32,053 bases of DNA from Thiocapsa sp. (GTDB taxonomy: Bacteria > Pseudomonadota > Gammaproteobacteria > Chromatiales > Chromatiaceae): the NCBI RefSeq assembly GCF_011390875.1, contig NZ_JAABRP010000038.1:1-32053 (forward strand), given 5' to 3'. Position 1 is the stretch's first letter. Every line of letters starts with the position of its first letter. The position numbers were made by a program, and so were the translations under genes. The notes below the pieces were generated by a model. It saw nothing but the letters and a program-made list of their open reading frames with translations. It searched no databases and was not told the DNA's origin. This document shows positions 30,529 through 32,053 of the stretch, one piece after another.

Positions 30529-31206
30529 ATGACTACTCGCCAGCTATCCAACCCCACTTTCCCGCGTGCCATTGCCTTTCCGCGCCACTATCTGCGCATC
30601 GGCATCCTGGACACCCCGCCGACGATGTCGAGCGGCGTCCAGCCCTCGGAGCCAATGCCGTACCAATGGTCGTGCCACGTCGAAACCGAAAGCGGCCTGT
30701 TCGAGCAGTATGGATTCCTCGATACCCGAGGACTCGACCCGCGCCGCGAGCTGGTCGAAACGCTGCTCGCCGTCATCGCGCGCACCGGAGCGATCCTGGT
30801 GCCCTCCGCCCGCGAGACGGCGCTCCTGCATGGCTTGCAACACCGCCTTGCAGATTCGACAGGGACACTTGGCGCTGCCCTGAGCCGACTGGTGGAGGTC
30901 GATCGATTCGCCGATCAGCGAGAGAAACCCGCTGCACCTCGGTCCGTGTCGGCAGACCACCCGGCGGCGTCGGTCATCTGGCCGGAGGATGCCTTTGATC
31001 CCTCTCCCGATCTGCGCGACGATCGGGCGGCCCAGGCCGCCTACCGCGAGCTCATCGATGCCCGGACGCAGAACATCCGTCGGCGCCAGCTCACCCGTGC
31101 GCTGGTTCGTTACGGGGATCGTCAGCTCTCTGAGCTGGTACACGCCTTCGGCGAGCATACAGGTGGTCATCCGGCCTCGATCGCGCCGGGTCCGATGCCC
31201 AATTGA
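30529..31206 (+). CDS. DUF2779-like protein fragment (225 aa)
   Basis: The middle part resembles DUF2779 (a predicted RNase H-fold exonuclease region): GILDTPPTM, then EPMPYQWSCHVETESG, YGFLDTRGLDPRRELVETLL and AILVPSARETALL align in order with the family plan (DFET, RPYQ-IPFQ-S-H, F-DPR, E-LL, ILVYN-E). The usual DFET catalytic motif reads LDTPPT, so the acidic Glu is missing, and typical proteins are 450-500 aa or more. ATG 30529 has AAGGA upstream. It is therefore either a truncated, inactive remnant or a short derivative. The C-terminal 80 residues (RDDRAAQAAYRELID) are unassigned. The family call is tentative. Confidence 0.5.
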   Translation: MTTRQLSNPTFPRAIAFPRHYLRIGILDTPPTMSSGVQPSEPMPYQWSCHVETESGLFEQYGFLDTRGLDPRRELVETLLAVIARTGAILVPSARETALLHGLQHRLADSTGTLGAALSRLVEVDRFADQREKPAAPRSVSADHPAASVIWPEDAFDPSPDLRDDRAAQAAYRELIDARTQNIRRRQLTRALVRYGDRQLSELVHAFGEHTGGHPASIAPGPMPN

Positions 31207-31418
31207 TCCGACTCCAGCTCTATCGTGACGAAGGCGTCACTTGGTACGTTCTGGTCTATCCATCGGCAGCAAAGGCAAAGGTCTATCGACTGGTCGACGG
31301 CGAGTACCGCAAGGTCGGCGATTTCCACGACGAGCAACATGACTTCGCGCTGTCGCGATGCCGCATCGCGTTCGATTTCGCACGTCTGTGGCAGGATCGC
31401 AGGGCGTCGAGCTTCTGA
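31203..31418 (+). pseudogene. Uma2/DUF820-like C-terminal remnant
   Basis: The 71-codon ORF reads LYRDEGVTWYVLVYPSAAKA, then KVYRLVDGEYRKVGDF and a hydrophobic end. This resembles the C-terminal third of Uma2-family PD-(D/E)XK nuclease-like proteins (K-x-x-x-Y-x-x-x-GV-x-x-Y-W-x-V-D-P, then V-x-V-Y-R-L). The N-terminal two-thirds, with the catalytic Asp and Glu/Lys, are absent. Going upstream in frame meets a TGA at 31131-31133 with no family sequence before it. The TTG at 31203 overlaps the previous stop, but there is no clear ribosome-binding site. It is probably a decayed gene. Confidence 0.45.
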
Positions 31419-31522
31419 ACGACCGTTCGGGTCCGCCAGCCTGGTATGATTCGATCCGCCCCGAGCGCAAGCCTCGCCATTGCTGCCCCATCGTTGTCGA
31501 CAGGACACTCGACGCATCTGGA

Positions 31523-32053
31523 ATGAATACGCTCTGGAAGCAGATCACCCCCTCGGATTTCGCGTGGGAACGCGAGGCACTTGAGTTTCTAAAGGCTCGG
31601 TTGCCGGATCACGAGCCCTACCGGGCCTGGGCCAACTTCGAGTTCATCGCCCTGGACGGGTCCATCAACGAGGTCGACACACTCGTCCTCACCCCGAAAG
31701 GGCTCTTCCTCGTCGAGATCAAGTCCCATCCCGGCGAGATCGGCGGCGACGCCGGCGCCTGGATCTGGACCCATGAAGGGCGTCGCCGCGTCTTCGACAA
31801 CCCCCGTCTGCTCGCCGAGCGCAAGGCCAAGAAGCTCAAATCCCTGCTCGAGAGCCAGCGCTCGGCCCATGTCGGCGGCGGGCAGTCGAAAGAGCGCTTG
31901 CCCTTTATCGAGACGCTCGTCTTCCTCTCCGCGGAGAACGTCGTCAACAAGCTCCAGGGTCCGGCGCGTCTGCAGGTCTGCACGCGCAAGACCGTGATGG
32001 ACGCGCTGTGTCGCATCGACAGCACCCGGACACATCGCCGGCTCGATCGCCCC
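31523..32053 (+). CDS. NERD-domain protein, N-terminal part (partial)
   Basis: The frame is open from ATG 31523 to the window end (177 codons) and is not in the ORF track because it has no stop here. A nuclease-related NERD domain is clear: WANFEFIALDGSINEVDTL, then TPKGLFLVEIKSHPGEI with the E-V-D and E-I-K core residues, then NPRLLAERKAKKLKSLL. NERD domains lead several large proteins, including NERD-kinase (PglW-like) proteins of phage-defence loci and NERD-helicases. The C-terminal half is needed to decide. The upstream ribosome-binding site is weak. It follows two eroded genes, so this may be the edge of an accessory island. Confidence 0.85.
   Translation, partial: MNTLWKQITPSDFAWEREALEFLKARLPDHEPYRAWANFEFIALDGSINEVDTLVLTPKGLFLVEIKSHPGEIGGDAGAWIWTHEGRRRVFDNPRLLAERKAKKLKSLLESQRSAHVGGGQSKERLPFIETLVFLSAENVVNKLQGPARLQVCTRKTVMDALCRIDSTRTHRRLDRP

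Noticed and set aside
31203-31418. Intact small Uma2 protein
   Set aside because: The catalytic part of the family is missing, and in-frame sequence upstream meets a stop without any family match, so it is listed as a remnant.

Overview
The window is high-GC DNA dense with genes on both strands. It reads like a gammaproteobacterium, most likely a purple sulfur bacterium or close relative (Chromatiales). That placement is an inference from the combination of an Rnf electron-transfer operon, a fused 2-oxoacid:ferredoxin oxidoreductase, many class-typical housekeeping genes and a short dispersed palindrome (core GGATGGGTTTCGCTTCGC). No rRNA, tRNA or photosynthesis gene is present to settle it.

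Layout, left to right. (1) 1-2119: the tail of a CYTH-domain protein, an L,D-transpeptidase, a 54-bp tandem repeat built from the dispersed palindrome, then a leftward operon grxC-hslR-Cys-rich protein. (2) 2236-6384: pepN, a convergent small DksA/TraR-type zinc-finger gene, and lptF without lptG. (3) 6475-10496: a leftward polyamine-type ABC transporter operon (potF-potG-potH-potI order). (4) 10714-14949: a small unknown gene divergent from a MerR-type regulator, a fused hisH-hisF gene resembling the plant/fungal bifunctional enzyme, and a lipoprotein with a ClpP-like fold. (5) 15314-26917, the centrepiece: rnfB, a 1641-codon PFOR-like gene with two large internal expansions and an extra C-terminal ferredoxin domain, rnfC-D-G-E-A, a 55-aa Cys-rich membrane protein and a plant-type ferredoxin-NADP reductase, all on the plus strand. 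(6) 26918-30157: two palindromic repeats, a DUF454 protein, an anchored unknown protein, a class III nucleotide cyclase fused to a PilZ domain, and a DUF2784 membrane protein. (7) 30158-32053: an inverted pair of dispersed palindromes, then apparently eroded genes (a DUF2779-like fragment and an Uma2-like C-terminal remnant), then the start of a NERD-domain protein that runs off the window.

How the genes may work together. The Rnf block is the most coherent unit. Rnf moves electrons between ferredoxin and NAD(H) while coupling to an ion gradient. The giant PFOR-like enzyme would make or use reduced ferredoxin with a 2-oxoacid and CoA. The terminal FNR would link ferredoxin to NADP(H). The 55-aa Cys-rich membrane protein after rnfA resembles in design the Na+-NQR maturation factor NqrM, and is the best candidate here for an undescribed component. 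The 364-bp leader upstream of rnfB is AT-rich and carries several inverted and direct repeats, which suggests regulated expression.
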